Notes: generated by a model not told the origin, from the sequence alone. Positions 1-7,059 are shown, counted from the first letter of the stretch. The stretch is 7,297 nt of DNA from Rhodospirillales bacterium (GCA_024640665.1 JAHEEO010000044.1:1-7297); one strand, 5' to 3'. Numbers and translations: made by a program.

Positions 1-105
1 TTGAGTTCTGCCGGTGAAGTAATCGGCTCCCTTTGATTGCAGCACTAATAGGGTCGCTACACAAATACGTACAAGGCGCAGCATTTATATAACTACAAGT
101 GCCGC
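1..105. other. left-edge non-coding stretch
   Basis: This stretch lies downstream of the minus-strand hydrolase gene and runs to the window edge. I see no convincing gene, tRNA or hairpin terminator in it. The plus frame starting at base 1 is open for only eleven codons before a TGA at 34-36, so it could be the tail of an upstream gene, but nothing in it can be recognised. It holds one copy of the 8-mer ATACGTAC (65-72), which also occurs in the divergent intergenic region at 1864-1871. Confidence 0.4.
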
Positions 106-756
106 CTACTGGGGAAAATGACTGACGAACCACCTGCGTGCGTGCGAAGCTGCATCGGCGAGCGTCCCCGGCTCTTCAAATAAATGTGTGGCGCCATCGA
201 TGACAACAAGCTCCTTTTCGCACGCTAAACATTTGAGCGCCGCGCGGTTGAGTGACAGCACTTCAGGGTCGTTTGCACCGACGATAAATTGTGTGGGGCT
301 TGCAACTGAATACAAGGCATCGCCGGCGAGATCCGGGCGCCCGCCGCGGGAGACAATTGCCGCGATGGTCTGGTTTGTCCGTGTGGCGGCGACGAGTGCG
401 GCAGCAGCGCCGGTGCTCGAGCCGAAATAGCCGATCGACGTTGCAGCGGCTTCGCGTTCGAGGAGCCAGTCCGACACATCTACGAGTCGTCCCGCTAACA
501 GCTCTATATCGAATCGATACTCAGCAGTGATCCTGTCGACCCGTTCTTCGTCAGCACTCAGCAGGTCGAACAATAACGTGCCAAGGCTGTGCTGGCGGAG
601 ATAGTCCGCGACCCATTGATTGCGCGGGCTGTGTCGGCTGCTGCCGCTGCCATGCGCGAACACTACGATGCCGCGAGGCTCGTCCGGCACACGCAGCTCG
701 CCCTGCAGCCGGACGCCAGGGATGGAGATGTCGCAACTTGCATCAGATTGCGGCAT
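106..756 (-). CDS. alpha/beta hydrolase, dienelactone-hydrolase-like
   Basis: A 216-residue soluble alpha/beta hydrolase with no signal peptide or membrane segment, so probably cytoplasmic. An early FAHGSGSS motif (residues 33-40) fits the oxyanion-hole region. The nucleophile elbow is GSSTG (112-116) with Ser114. Asp163 in GANDPE and His191 in GATHLF complete a plausible Ser-Asp-His triad in the right order. The length suits the small dienelactone-hydrolase-like group. The substrate cannot be told from sequence. In many bacteria this type of domain is, as I recall, fused behind a COG1926 phosphoribosyltransferase; here such a transferase is a separate gene at 1936-2619. The gene starts 37 bases after the stop of the kinase-like gene on the same strand, so the two are probably co-transcribed. 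The ATG at 754-756 has only a weak ribosome binding site, but no other in-frame start fits. Confidence 0.85.
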   Translation of the reverse strand: MPQSDASCDISIPGVRLQGELRVPDEPRGIVVFAHGSGSSRHSPRNQWVADYLRQHSLGTLLFDLLSADEERVDRITAEYRFDIELLAGRLVDVSDWLLEREAAATSIGYFGSSTGAAAALVAATRTNQTIAAIVSRGGRPDLAGDALYSVASPTQFIVGANDPEVLSLNRAALKCLACEKELVVIDGATHLFEEPGTLADAASHARRWFVSHFPQ

Positions 757-793
757 CGGGCCCGTCAGATTTTTCGGCTGCGTATGCGACGGT

Positions 794-1837
794 TCATTTT
801 TTCGCCAGATTCAGAGCGCTTTCAATGCTGCTTTGGCCGGCCTGCAAGTACCAGTGTGTGCGCTCGATCCACTGTGTCTGTGTGGCTGCAAAGAAAGGGT
901 CTTCGAGGTGCCAGGCGCTCAGTACGGCGCGGTTTAGCGCCTGCCGACTGCTATAGAAATCGCGCAGGTCGTCGCGTACGAAGTCGCCGGATTCAGCTTC
1001 GTAGAGCTTGATCACCTCCGCGCCGATGTCGGATCGCCCGAGACGTGTGCATTCGAGTGCGAGAAAACTAATTTCTTCGGCTGAATCGAGCAGGCGTAGT
1101 GCATCGGAGAATTCAATGCAGTCGATGATGTTGGTTTCGTCATCCAGGCAAATATGTTCAGGCCGCAAGTCTCCATGTGCATCCACGATGTGCGCTTGCT
1201 CGGCTCGGCCTTCGAGCGATGCGACGTTCCGCTCGATGAACCCAAGCTGAGCGGCAACGAGCTTATCTGCAGCCGCAACGTCAATTTCTCCAGGCAGTGC
1301 CGACAGATCATCGCCGAACCGCAGGATCGAGCGGCGCAGTGCGGTCACGTATTGACTTCCGTCCCAAGGTGCCAGTGCCGTCTGCCTGTAAAAGGCGACG
1401 AGTTTGACGACAATCGCATTCAAATCAGCCTTGGACAAGTCGCTCGATAAGAGCCGAGATTCCAGCATCAAATCGGCTGGCAATCGCCGCATCTTCAGCA
1501 GCCAATCCAACGGTTCGCCATCGAATTCGAGTCTCAGTCTCGAGCCGTGCTCAACCAGGGGTACAACATCAATATATACCGATTGAGCGAGACGCCTGTT
1601 TAAACGCAAAGCTCGATTGGCGGCGTGCTTGCGCTTTGCACCACTGGAGTAGTCAACATCGTGGAACGCGATGGGCTTGTTGAGTTTGTATGCATACAGT
1701 CGCGACAGAAATACCCACGCGAAATGGGTTTCGATCACTTCGACTTGTTCGGGCTCGTCAGCATAGGAACTGGGAAGCCGCAAGAACTCGAGTTTCTCAT
1801 TTGTGCGGATCGCAGACTCTATTGTCATGCCGCGCAT
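794..1837 (-). CDS. COG2187 kinase-like protein (aminoglycoside phosphotransferase fold)
   Basis: A 347-residue protein of the COG2187 group, which has the aminoglycoside/choline-kinase fold. The kinase catalytic loop is HGDLRPEH (221-228), with Asp223 as likely catalytic base, followed by a metal-binding aspartate in IIDCIEF (Asp239). The N-terminal part carries the family's typical YKLNKP (50-55) and RLNRRL (78-83) segments, which lie in the ATP-binding lobe by analogy. The substrate of the family is not established. Many members are longer, about 500 residues, with a second P-loop kinase domain at the C-terminus. This one ends soon after the first domain, with no Walker A motif. It is the first gene of a two-gene minus-strand operon with the hydrolase and diverges from the phosphoribosyltransferase gene. 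The start could be the ATG at 1837 or the one at 1828; neither has a strong ribosome binding site. Confidence 0.85.
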   Translation of the reverse strand: MRGMTIESAIRTNEKLEFLRLPSSYADEPEQVEVIETHFAWVFLSRLYAYKLNKPIAFHDVDYSSGAKRKHAANRALRLNRRLAQSVYIDVVPLVEHGSRLRLEFDGEPLDWLLKMRRLPADLMLESRLLSSDLSKADLNAIVVKLVAFYRQTALAPWDGSQYVTALRRSILRFGDDLSALPGEIDVAAADKLVAAQLGFIERNVASLEGRAEQAHIVDAHGDLRPEHICLDDETNIIDCIEFSDALRLLDSAEEISFLALECTRLGRSDIGAEVIKLYEAESGDFVRDDLRDFYSSRQALNRAVLSAWHLEDPFFAATQTQWIERTHWYLQAGQSSIESALNLAKK

Positions 1838-1935
1838 CTTACGGATTGGAATGATACCGATACATACGTACGAGCCGATATTGTGGATTCTGCCTATCCA
1901 GTCAGACTCAAGCTTTGGCTGCGCTTTTGAAGAAG
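1838..1935. promoter_or_regulatory. divergent intergenic region, probable promoters both ways
   Basis: This stretch of just under 100 bases separates the 5' ends of the minus-strand kinase/hydrolase operon and the plus-strand phosphoribosyltransferase run, so it must hold promoters for both unless one side is transcribed from further away. The sequence around 1864-1872 is locally palindromic, with TACGTA at 1865-1870 and CGTACG at 1867-1872. I see no strong sigma-70 pair on either strand: the best plus-strand match is TTGGAA (1846-1851) with TACGAG 17 bases on, which is poor. The promoter role is inferred from gene layout only. Confidence 0.45.
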
Positions 1936-2619
1936 ATGGAGAGCCGCTACAAATCGAACACTGTCTTTCGCGACCGTCAGGACGCCGGTCGTCAGCTCGC
2001 TCAACGCCTCAGCAGTGAGTCGCTGGAAGGTGAGGTCATCGTGCTCGGTCTTCCCCGGGGCGGTGTTCCTGTTGCGTACGAAATTGCCGCGACGCTGCAT
2101 GCGCCGCTCGATGTGCTGGTCGTGCGTAAGTTGGGCGCACCGTTCAATCGCGAGCTCGCAATCGGTGCGATCGGACCCGGAGGCATCGCCGTCTATAACG
2201 ATCACCTGGTCCAGCAACTAGGGCTAGACCAAAGCGAGGTGGAACGCATCCGCCAGCAAGAGCTGGTTGAGCTCGATCGGCGGGAACAAACCTATCGAGG
2301 TGCGAACGCCCCGCCGCTGGATGTGGCGAACAAGACTGTGATACTGACCGACGACGGCATCGCGACGGGGTCCACGATGTTCGCCGCAGTGGAAGCCCTT
2401 CGCGCGCTGGAGCCCGCAAAAATCATTGTTGCGGTGCCGACAAGTTCCGTTGAAGCATATGCCCAATTGCGCCGGAAAGCCGACAAGGTCATCGCGCTAT
2501 CTACTCCCGATCCTTATATGGCCGTCGGTGTCTGGTATGAGTATTTTGGCCAGACCAGTGATCAGGAAGTCATCGATCTACTGGCACGCCCTACGGCGCC
2601 GCCGCAGCGGCACGGCTGA
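1936..2619 (+). CDS. COG1926 predicted phosphoribosyltransferase
   Basis: A 227-residue type I phosphoribosyltransferase, expected to use PRPP as phosphoribosyl donor. The acceptor is unknown for this family. The N-terminal FRDRQDAGRQLA (11-22) and LGLPRGGVPVA (38-48) segments are typical of COG1926. The PRPP-binding loop is VILTDDGIATGSTM (135-148), with the acidic pair Asp139-Asp140 and the GSTM turn. It has no signal peptide and should be cytoplasmic. I chose the ATG at 1936 because the family begins close to the FRDR segment; a TTG at 1915 would add seven residues but has no ribosome binding site. The next gene, 30 bases on, encodes a PRPP synthetase, so donor synthesis and use are coupled in one transcript. 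In other genomes this domain is often fused to a dienelactone-hydrolase-like domain, which here is the separate gene at 106-756. Confidence 0.87.
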   Translation: MESRYKSNTVFRDRQDAGRQLAQRLSSESLEGEVIVLGLPRGGVPVAYEIAATLHAPLDVLVVRKLGAPFNRELAIGAIGPGGIAVYNDHLVQQLGLDQSEVERIRQQELVELDRREQTYRGANAPPLDVANKTVILTDDGIATGSTMFAAVEALRALEPAKIIVAVPTSSVEAYAQLRRKADKVIALSTPDPYMAVGVWYEYFGQTSDQEVIDLLARPTAPPQRHG

Positions 2620-2649
2620 GTCTGAAACCAGCAGGAAGATTGCAGGCCT

Positions 2650-3600
2650 ATGAAAATATTCGACATGGCAGTAGACCGCCAACTGGGTCACAAGTTGGCT
2701 CGGTATCTCAAAGTCGAGCTAGCCAGCCTGGAAGAACGGGTTTTCGAAGACACTGAATTCAAGGTCAGGCCACTCGAGAGTGTTCGTGGCGAGTCAGTTT
2801 TTGTTTGCCAGTCGCTATACGCCGATGCGGATCTCAGTGCTAATGACAAATTGATTCGACTGCTATTTTTCATTGGTGCGTTAAAAGACGCATTGGCTGA
2901 TCGCGTGACGGCAGTTGTCCCGTACCTTGCCTATCAACGCAAGGATCGCCGAACTAAAACACGCGACCCGATAAGTACTCGCTATATTGCGCAGATATTT
3001 GAGTCCGTGGGAGTCGACGCTATTGTGACTGTCGACGTGCACAACCTGGCTGCATTCGATAATTCATTTCGGTGCCCAAAAGTACATATCGAGGCGGCCC
3101 CCTTGCTTGTCGAGCATTTCGCGCCCATGGTCGCGGTGGCTCAGAATGCGGTGGTTGTCTCTCCGGATATCGGCGGCGCCAAGCGCGCGCGCGCCTTTGC
3201 GGATCTTCTCACTGAGCGTACTGAGCGACCGGTCGATCTTGCATTCGTCGAAAAGTACCGCAGTTCTGGAATCGTCTCTGGTGAGTTGTTTGCAGGTGAT
3301 GTGAATAATGCCGCCGTTATCGTTATCGATGACATGATCTGCGGCGGAACGACGATGGCCCGGGCGGCACGAGCTTGCGTTCTGCGCGGCGCGACGGATG
3401 TGCATGTCGCAGCTACGCACGGCGTATTTGGGTCCAGTGCTGCAAAGAATCTCACAATTGCGGAGATTGCGTCTGTGGTCGTAACAGATACCGTGGCAAA
3501 TTCGGCCGAGCGGTGCAGTGCGCTGTCGCCAAAGCTTGTGATCCTGGACACAGCTCCGCTGATAGGCGAAGTGCTGGAGCGATTAATTGAGCGACGCTGA
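2650..3600 (+). CDS. prs: ribose-phosphate pyrophosphokinase, divergent type
   Basis: A 316-residue PRPP synthetase, making 5-phosphoribosyl diphosphate and AMP from ribose 5-phosphate and ATP; the length is normal for the family. Visible family signatures are FEDTEF (32-37, the usual FxDGE region), PYLAYQRKDRR (91-101) followed by DPISTRYIAQ (106-115), VDVHN (128-132) with the conserved His131, VVVSPDIGGAKRARA (168-182), the flexible loop EKYR (201-204) keeping the catalytic Lys and Arg, and the ribose-phosphate loop VIDDMICGGTTM (225-236). The last loop departs from the classical DDMIDTAGT form, so this is probably a secondary, non-housekeeping paralogue. It sits 30 bases after the phosphoribosyltransferase gene, with AGGAAG (2633-2638) upstream of its ATG. 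It presumably supplies PRPP for that enzyme. The symbol marks the family, not orthology with the essential prs. Confidence 0.88.
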   Translation: MKIFDMAVDRQLGHKLARYLKVELASLEERVFEDTEFKVRPLESVRGESVFVCQSLYADADLSANDKLIRLLFFIGALKDALADRVTAVVPYLAYQRKDRRTKTRDPISTRYIAQIFESVGVDAIVTVDVHNLAAFDNSFRCPKVHIEAAPLLVEHFAPMVAVAQNAVVVSPDIGGAKRARAFADLLTERTERPVDLAFVEKYRSSGIVSGELFAGDVNNAAVIVIDDMICGGTTMARAARACVLRGATDVHVAATHGVFGSSAAKNLTIAEIASVVVTDTVANSAERCSALSPKLVILDTAPLIGEVLERLIERR

Positions 3601-3642
3601 ATTGCTTATCTACATCTACTCAGCACCCAAATGATTGCGATC

Positions 3643-3647
3643 AGGAG
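3643..3647 (+). promoter_or_regulatory. ribosome binding site fixing the capA-like TTG start
   Basis: AGGAG ends eight bases before the TTG at 3656, a normal spacing. It lies inside the extra codons that would be read from the upstream in-frame TTG at 3635, so it favours the downstream start. Confidence 0.7.
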
Positions 3648-3655
3648 TTGCAAAG

Positions 3656-4756
3656 TTGATCAGGCTATTTCTTGCGGGAGACGTAATGCTCGGCCGCGGT
3701 ATCGATCAGATTTTTGCATGTTGCAGCAATTGGCGCCTGCATGAAGCTTGCGTCCACGATGCCAGACGGTATGTCGACCTGGCTGAACACATCAGTGGGG
3801 CGTTCGATCGTCCGGCTAGCCATGGCTACATTTGGGGTGTTGCGCTCGACGTGCTGGATCGCTACCAGCCGGATGCTCGGATCATTAATCTGGAAACCAG
3901 CATTACAACGAGCAACGACTTCTGGTTGTCCAAAGGCATTCACTATCGAATGCATCCAGCCAATGTCGCATGTTTGACTCAGGCGAAAATAGACTGCTGC
4001 GTCCTCGCCAACAATCATGTCATCGACTGGGGTTATAGAGGCCTGAGCGAAACGCTCGAGAGGCTGCGCGACGCCGGTCTGCTTTGCGCCGGCGCCGGTG
4101 AAGATGCGCAAGCAGCGGCCATGCCGGCAGCGATTGATCTCCACGAACGCGGGCGCGTACTCATTTTCGGGGTTGGCTCCGGGACCAGCGGGATTCCGTC
4201 GGCATGGGCTGCCCGGGAAGATAAAGGCGGTGTTAGCTTGATTGCGGATCTCTCGGAAGCAACAGCGGACGATTTGATTGCAACGATTGAGTCCCACCGA
4301 AAACCTGGTGATCTGGTGATCGTGTCGATTCACTGGGGTGACAATTGGGGTTATGAAGTGCCGGACACCCAGCGCAGTTTCGCGCATAGATTGCTGGACA
4401 GCGGATTAGTCGATTGCATTCATGGTCATTCCTCGCATCACGCAAAGGGAATAGAGATCTACCGTGATAAGCCGATCTTATATGGCTGCGGAGATCTTCT
4501 TAACGACTACGAAGGTATTGCCGGACACGAGCAGTACCGCAGTGATCTAGTCATCATGTATATGCCGGAGTTTGATCCAGTTACTCATCAGCTCACAGCG
4601 CTTCGGATGATGCCGGCGCAACTGCGGCGATTCACACTGAATGACGTTTCACTACCCGATGCGATCTGGTTTACCGAGATGCTGAGCCGGGAAGGCGCTC
4701 GGCTCGGAACGCGCGCAACACTTGGTTCCGACGGAATTGTTAGTTTGCATTGGTAG
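3656..4756 (+). CDS. CapA-family metallophosphoesterase-like protein
   Basis: A 366-residue member of the CapA (PGA_cap) family, whose fold is that of calcineurin-like metallophosphoesterases. Metal-site motifs appear in order: GDVMLGR (8-14, Asp9), NLETS (78-82, Glu80), NNH (119-121), SIHWGDNW (224-231) and GHSSHH (257-262). CapA of Bacillus is a membrane protein of poly-gamma-glutamate export, but this protein begins directly with its first beta strand and has no signal peptide or transmembrane helix. A cytoplasmic phosphoesterase role is therefore more likely than capsule synthesis. There are no capB or capC genes nearby. It follows the PRPP synthetase gene by 55 bases on the same strand and may share its transcript. 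The start is TTG, chosen from the AGGAG at 3643-3647; a TTG at 3635 would add seven residues. The substrate is unknown. Confidence 0.82.
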   Translation: MIRLFLAGDVMLGRGIDQIFACCSNWRLHEACVHDARRYVDLAEHISGAFDRPASHGYIWGVALDVLDRYQPDARIINLETSITTSNDFWLSKGIHYRMHPANVACLTQAKIDCCVLANNHVIDWGYRGLSETLERLRDAGLLCAGAGEDAQAAAMPAAIDLHERGRVLIFGVGSGTSGIPSAWAAREDKGGVSLIADLSEATADDLIATIESHRKPGDLVIVSIHWGDNWGYEVPDTQRSFAHRLLDSGLVDCIHGHSSHHAKGIEIYRDKPILYGCGDLLNDYEGIAGHEQYRSDLVIMYMPEFDPVTHQLTALRMMPAQLRRFTLNDVSLPDAIWFTEMLSREGARLGTRATLGSDGIVSLHW

Positions 4757-4824
4757 CTTGGCGCATCGGCTTGGCTGCTTACTGATATCGTGGGCGCAGC
4801 GTTGGGGGTGCAAAAAGGGGCTGG

Positions 4825-5790
4825 ATGAAAAGAATACTGATTACTGGCGCATTCGGGCAGATAGGCACCGAGCTTACCGCTGCATTGTGCGAACGCCATG
4901 GCGGTGATGCCGTTGTCGCGACAGGGCGTCATCTGCCGCAGGATGCTGCGTCAGGTGACGGGCCAGGTGCTGTTGAACGGCTGGACGTGATTGACGCGGC
5001 CGCCGTCGCCGATGTCGTTCACCGTTATGAGATTGGCGCAATCTACCATCTTGCCGCGATACTCTCTGCACGCGGTGAGCGTGATCCGGAAACAACCTGG
5101 CAGATCAACATGGGCGGTTTACGCAACGTCTTGAACGCGGCGCGCCAAATAAGTGGATGCCGCGTGTTCTGGCCGAGTTCCATTGCTGCTTTTGGCCCCG
5201 AGACGCCGCGCGAGTGCACGCCCCAGGATACGGTGATGCGGCCTACCACGATGTACGGAATCAGCAAGGTCGCTGGCGAATTGCTGGGCGATTACTACTT
5301 TCATCACTATGGCGTCGACGTCCGCGGCATCCGTTATCCAGGGGTGATCTCCAGTGGCAGCCCGCCCGGCGGCGGCACCACCGACTACGCCGTCGACATG
5401 TTTTACGCTGCGCTTACCAAAGGCGGGTATACGGCTTTCGTGCGTGAAGACTGTGTCTTGCCGATGGTGTACATGCCTGACTGCATTGCTGCCAGCCTCA
5501 AGCTGATGGATGCGGATCTTCCAGCGCTGAGCCATCACAATGGCTACAACATTGCATCGATGTCATTCTCGGCCGGTGAGCTGGCTGAAGAGATCAAGAA
5601 GCACGTGCCGGGGTTTGTTTGTGAATACGCGCCGGATGAGCGCCAATCGATTGCGGACTCCTGGCCGCGCAGCATTGATGATGCCATTGCGCGCAGGGAC
5701 TGGGGATGGCAACCGCAGTATGATCTCGCGGGCATGACCGTCCACATGCTCAACGAACTGCGCCGGCGCCAGGAAGCTGGCAGCCTTTGA
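4825..5790 (+). CDS. tdh: L-threonine 3-dehydrogenase, SDR (epimerase-like) type
   Basis: A 321-residue NAD-dependent enzyme oxidising L-threonine to 2-amino-3-ketobutyrate in the cytoplasm. It belongs to the extended short-chain dehydrogenase/epimerase fold, unlike the zinc-dependent Tdh of E. coli. Evidence: the nucleotide-binding motif TGAFGQIG (7-14), YHLAAILS (74-81), the catalytic PSSIAAFGP stretch (117-125), the YGISK motif with Tyr144 and Lys148, and the RYPGVIS...PPGGGTTDYAVDMFY region (170-194), which is characteristic of this threonine dehydrogenase subgroup rather than of sugar epimerases. The next gene is kbl, which takes up its unstable product; this pairing strongly supports the call. 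The ATG is preceded by AAGGGG at 4815-4820. The gap of 68 bases after the CapA-like gene probably marks the start of a separate functional unit, though I see no clear terminator or promoter there. Confidence 0.92.
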   Translation: MKRILITGAFGQIGTELTAALCERHGGDAVVATGRHLPQDAASGDGPGAVERLDVIDAAAVADVVHRYEIGAIYHLAAILSARGERDPETTWQINMGGLRNVLNAARQISGCRVFWPSSIAAFGPETPRECTPQDTVMRPTTMYGISKVAGELLGDYYFHHYGVDVRGIRYPGVISSGSPPGGGTTDYAVDMFYAALTKGGYTAFVREDCVLPMVYMPDCIAASLKLMDADLPALSHHNGYNIASMSFSAGELAEEIKKHVPGFVCEYAPDERQSIADSWPRSIDDAIARRDWGWQPQYDLAGMTVHMLNELRRRQEAGSL

Positions 5791-5796
5791 AAGTCT

Positions 5797-5826
5797 TTGA
5801 CAGACTCGGATGAAAATTCGTTTTGT
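5797..5826 (+). promoter_or_regulatory. possible weak promoter between tdh and kbl
   Basis: The 56-base gap between tdh and kbl holds a perfect -35 hexamer, TTGACA (5797-5802). An 18-base spacer leads to TTTTGT (5821-5826), a poor -10. The -35 overlaps a small inverted repeat, AGTCT-ttgac-AGACT (5792-5806). This could give kbl and the following gene some independent transcription, but the weak -10 makes it doubtful. Confidence 0.22.
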
Positions 5827-5846
5827 CATATGCGAGAGACATATAA

Positions 5847-7034
5847 ATGCATAAGCTCGACGAACGACTCAGTAATACGCTGAACGACCTGCGCTCGGCC
5901 GGCACTTATAAGGTGCTGCGCAACATAGCCGCGCCTATGGCGCCGGTGACTGTTATCGAGGGCATCGGCGAAGTGCTGGTGTTTTGTTCTAACAACTACC
6001 TCGGCCTCGCCAATCATCCCGCAGTCCTGGAGGCGGGTATCGCCGGCCTCAGGCAATATGGCGCAGGCACGGCGAGTGTCCGCTTCATCTGCGGCAGTTT
6101 TGAATGTCATCGCGCGCTCGAGCAAAAAGTTGCGGAGTTCTTTGGCGCCGAGGCGGCGTTGACATACACGAGTTGCTGGAACGCCAATGAGGGTCTGTTG
6201 CCCGCAATCACCGAGGCCGGTGACGCAATGGTTTCGGATGAATTGAACCATGCGAGCATTATCGACGCTGGCAGACTGTCGCGCGCCTCTCGGACAGTGT
6301 TCGCCCACAGTGATATGGATGCATTGGCGTCCGCATTGCTGGAAACTGGCGCTGCGCCCGTCAAGTTCGTCGTAACCGACGGCGTATTCAGCATGGAAGG
6401 CGACGTCGCTGAACTGGCAAAAATGCGGCAGATATGCGCTCGGCATGATGCGGTCTTGATCGTCGACGATTCGCATGGCACCGGTGTGCTTGGTGAGAAT
6501 GGCCGCGGTACGCACGAGTATCATGGCCTCGACTGCGGCACAGCGGATGGCGTCGACATTATTACCAGCACGTTTGGCAAGGCGCTCGGCGGCGGCAACG
6601 GTGGTTTCGTTGTCGGCTCTACCGATCTCATCGACTATTTGGTGCAACGCAGCCGACCGCAATTGTTTTCGAACGCGCTCGCTCCACCGACAGCTTGTGC
6701 CGCACTCAAAGCGCTGGAAATTCTCGAACAAGAACCCGAAAGGGTGCAGCGATTGCATGCCAACGTTAAGCAGATGCGTGCGGGCTTGAGGTCGCTCGGT
6801 TATGACGTTAAGGACTCTCCGACAGGCATCATTCCGATCATAATCGGCGACACGGCAGCGGCGATCCAGATGTCGGAACGACTACTCCAGATGGGCGTCT
6901 TCATTGTCGGCTTCGGATTTCCTGTCGTGCCGGAAGGGCACGCACGCTTGCGCGTGCAGATGTCGGCAGCGCATACCGATGCGCAAATTGCACGCAGCCT
7001 CGATGCGTTTGCCCAACTGAAGCGGAGCGTGTAG
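5847..7034 (+). CDS. kbl: glycine C-acetyltransferase (2-amino-3-ketobutyrate CoA ligase)
   Basis: A 395-residue PLP enzyme of the alpha-oxoamine synthase family, close to the E. coli Kbl length of 398. It cleaves 2-amino-3-ketobutyrate with CoA to glycine and acetyl-CoA in the cytoplasm, completing threonine breakdown. Motifs: SNNYLGLANHP (48-58), SVRFICGS (77-84), SDELNHASIIDAGR (130-143), VDDSHGTGVLGENGRG (206-221) with the cofactor-binding aspartate, and STFGKALGG (241-249) with Lys245 as the PLP Schiff-base lysine. SRPQLFSNALAP (269-280) and RVQMSAAHT (369-377) match E. coli Kbl closely and separate it from 8-amino-7-oxononanoate and 5-aminolevulinate synthases. GAGAG at 5834-5838 lies eight bases before the ATG. 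Its place directly after tdh confirms the pathway. A GrdC-like reading frame starts 45 bases after its stop. Confidence 0.95.
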   Translation: MHKLDERLSNTLNDLRSAGTYKVLRNIAAPMAPVTVIEGIGEVLVFCSNNYLGLANHPAVLEAGIAGLRQYGAGTASVRFICGSFECHRALEQKVAEFFGAEAALTYTSCWNANEGLLPAITEAGDAMVSDELNHASIIDAGRLSRASRTVFAHSDMDALASALLETGAAPVKFVVTDGVFSMEGDVAELAKMRQICARHDAVLIVDDSHGTGVLGENGRGTHEYHGLDCGTADGVDIITSTFGKALGGGNGGFVVGSTDLIDYLVQRSRPQLFSNALAPPTACAALKALEILEQEPERVQRLHANVKQMRAGLRSLGYDVKDSPTGIIPIIIGDTAAAIQMSERLLQMGVFIVGFGFPVVPEGHARLRVQMSAAHTDAQIARSLDAFAQLKRSV

Positions 7035-7059
7035 CTGGTGCAAAGTCCTACAGCGATGC

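Noticed and set aside
1..36. C-terminal tail of an upstream plus-strand gene
   Set aside because: Eleven codons before a TGA are too few to recognise anything.
589..1011. 140-codon open frame on the plus strand across the hydrolase/kinase junction
   Set aside because: Overlaps two well-supported minus-strand genes, is rich in arginine and has no recognisable motif.
1915..1935. TTG start for the phosphoribosyltransferase
   Set aside because: No ribosome binding site precedes it, and family members start near the conserved FRDR segment, which fits the ATG at 1936.
3635..3655. Upstream TTG start for the CapA-like gene
   Set aside because: The AGGAG ribosome binding site lies inside this extension and is correctly spaced for the TTG at 3656; the extra seven residues add nothing to the conserved start of the fold.
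3665..4387. 240-codon open frame on the minus strand
   Set aside because: Antisense to the CapA-like gene, which keeps all its family motifs; the minus-strand translation shows no domain.
5792..5806. Inverted repeat AGTCT-ttgac-AGACT between tdh and kbl as a terminator
   Set aside because: The stem is only five base pairs, the loop is five bases, and no T-run follows directly. It also lies between two genes expected to be co-transcribed.
5826..6758. 310-codon open frame on the minus strand
   Set aside because: It lies wholly antisense to kbl, whose protein is unmistakable. The translation has no recognisable motifs and is rich in Arg, Ala, Cys and His, as expected for a shadow frame of GC-rich coding DNA.
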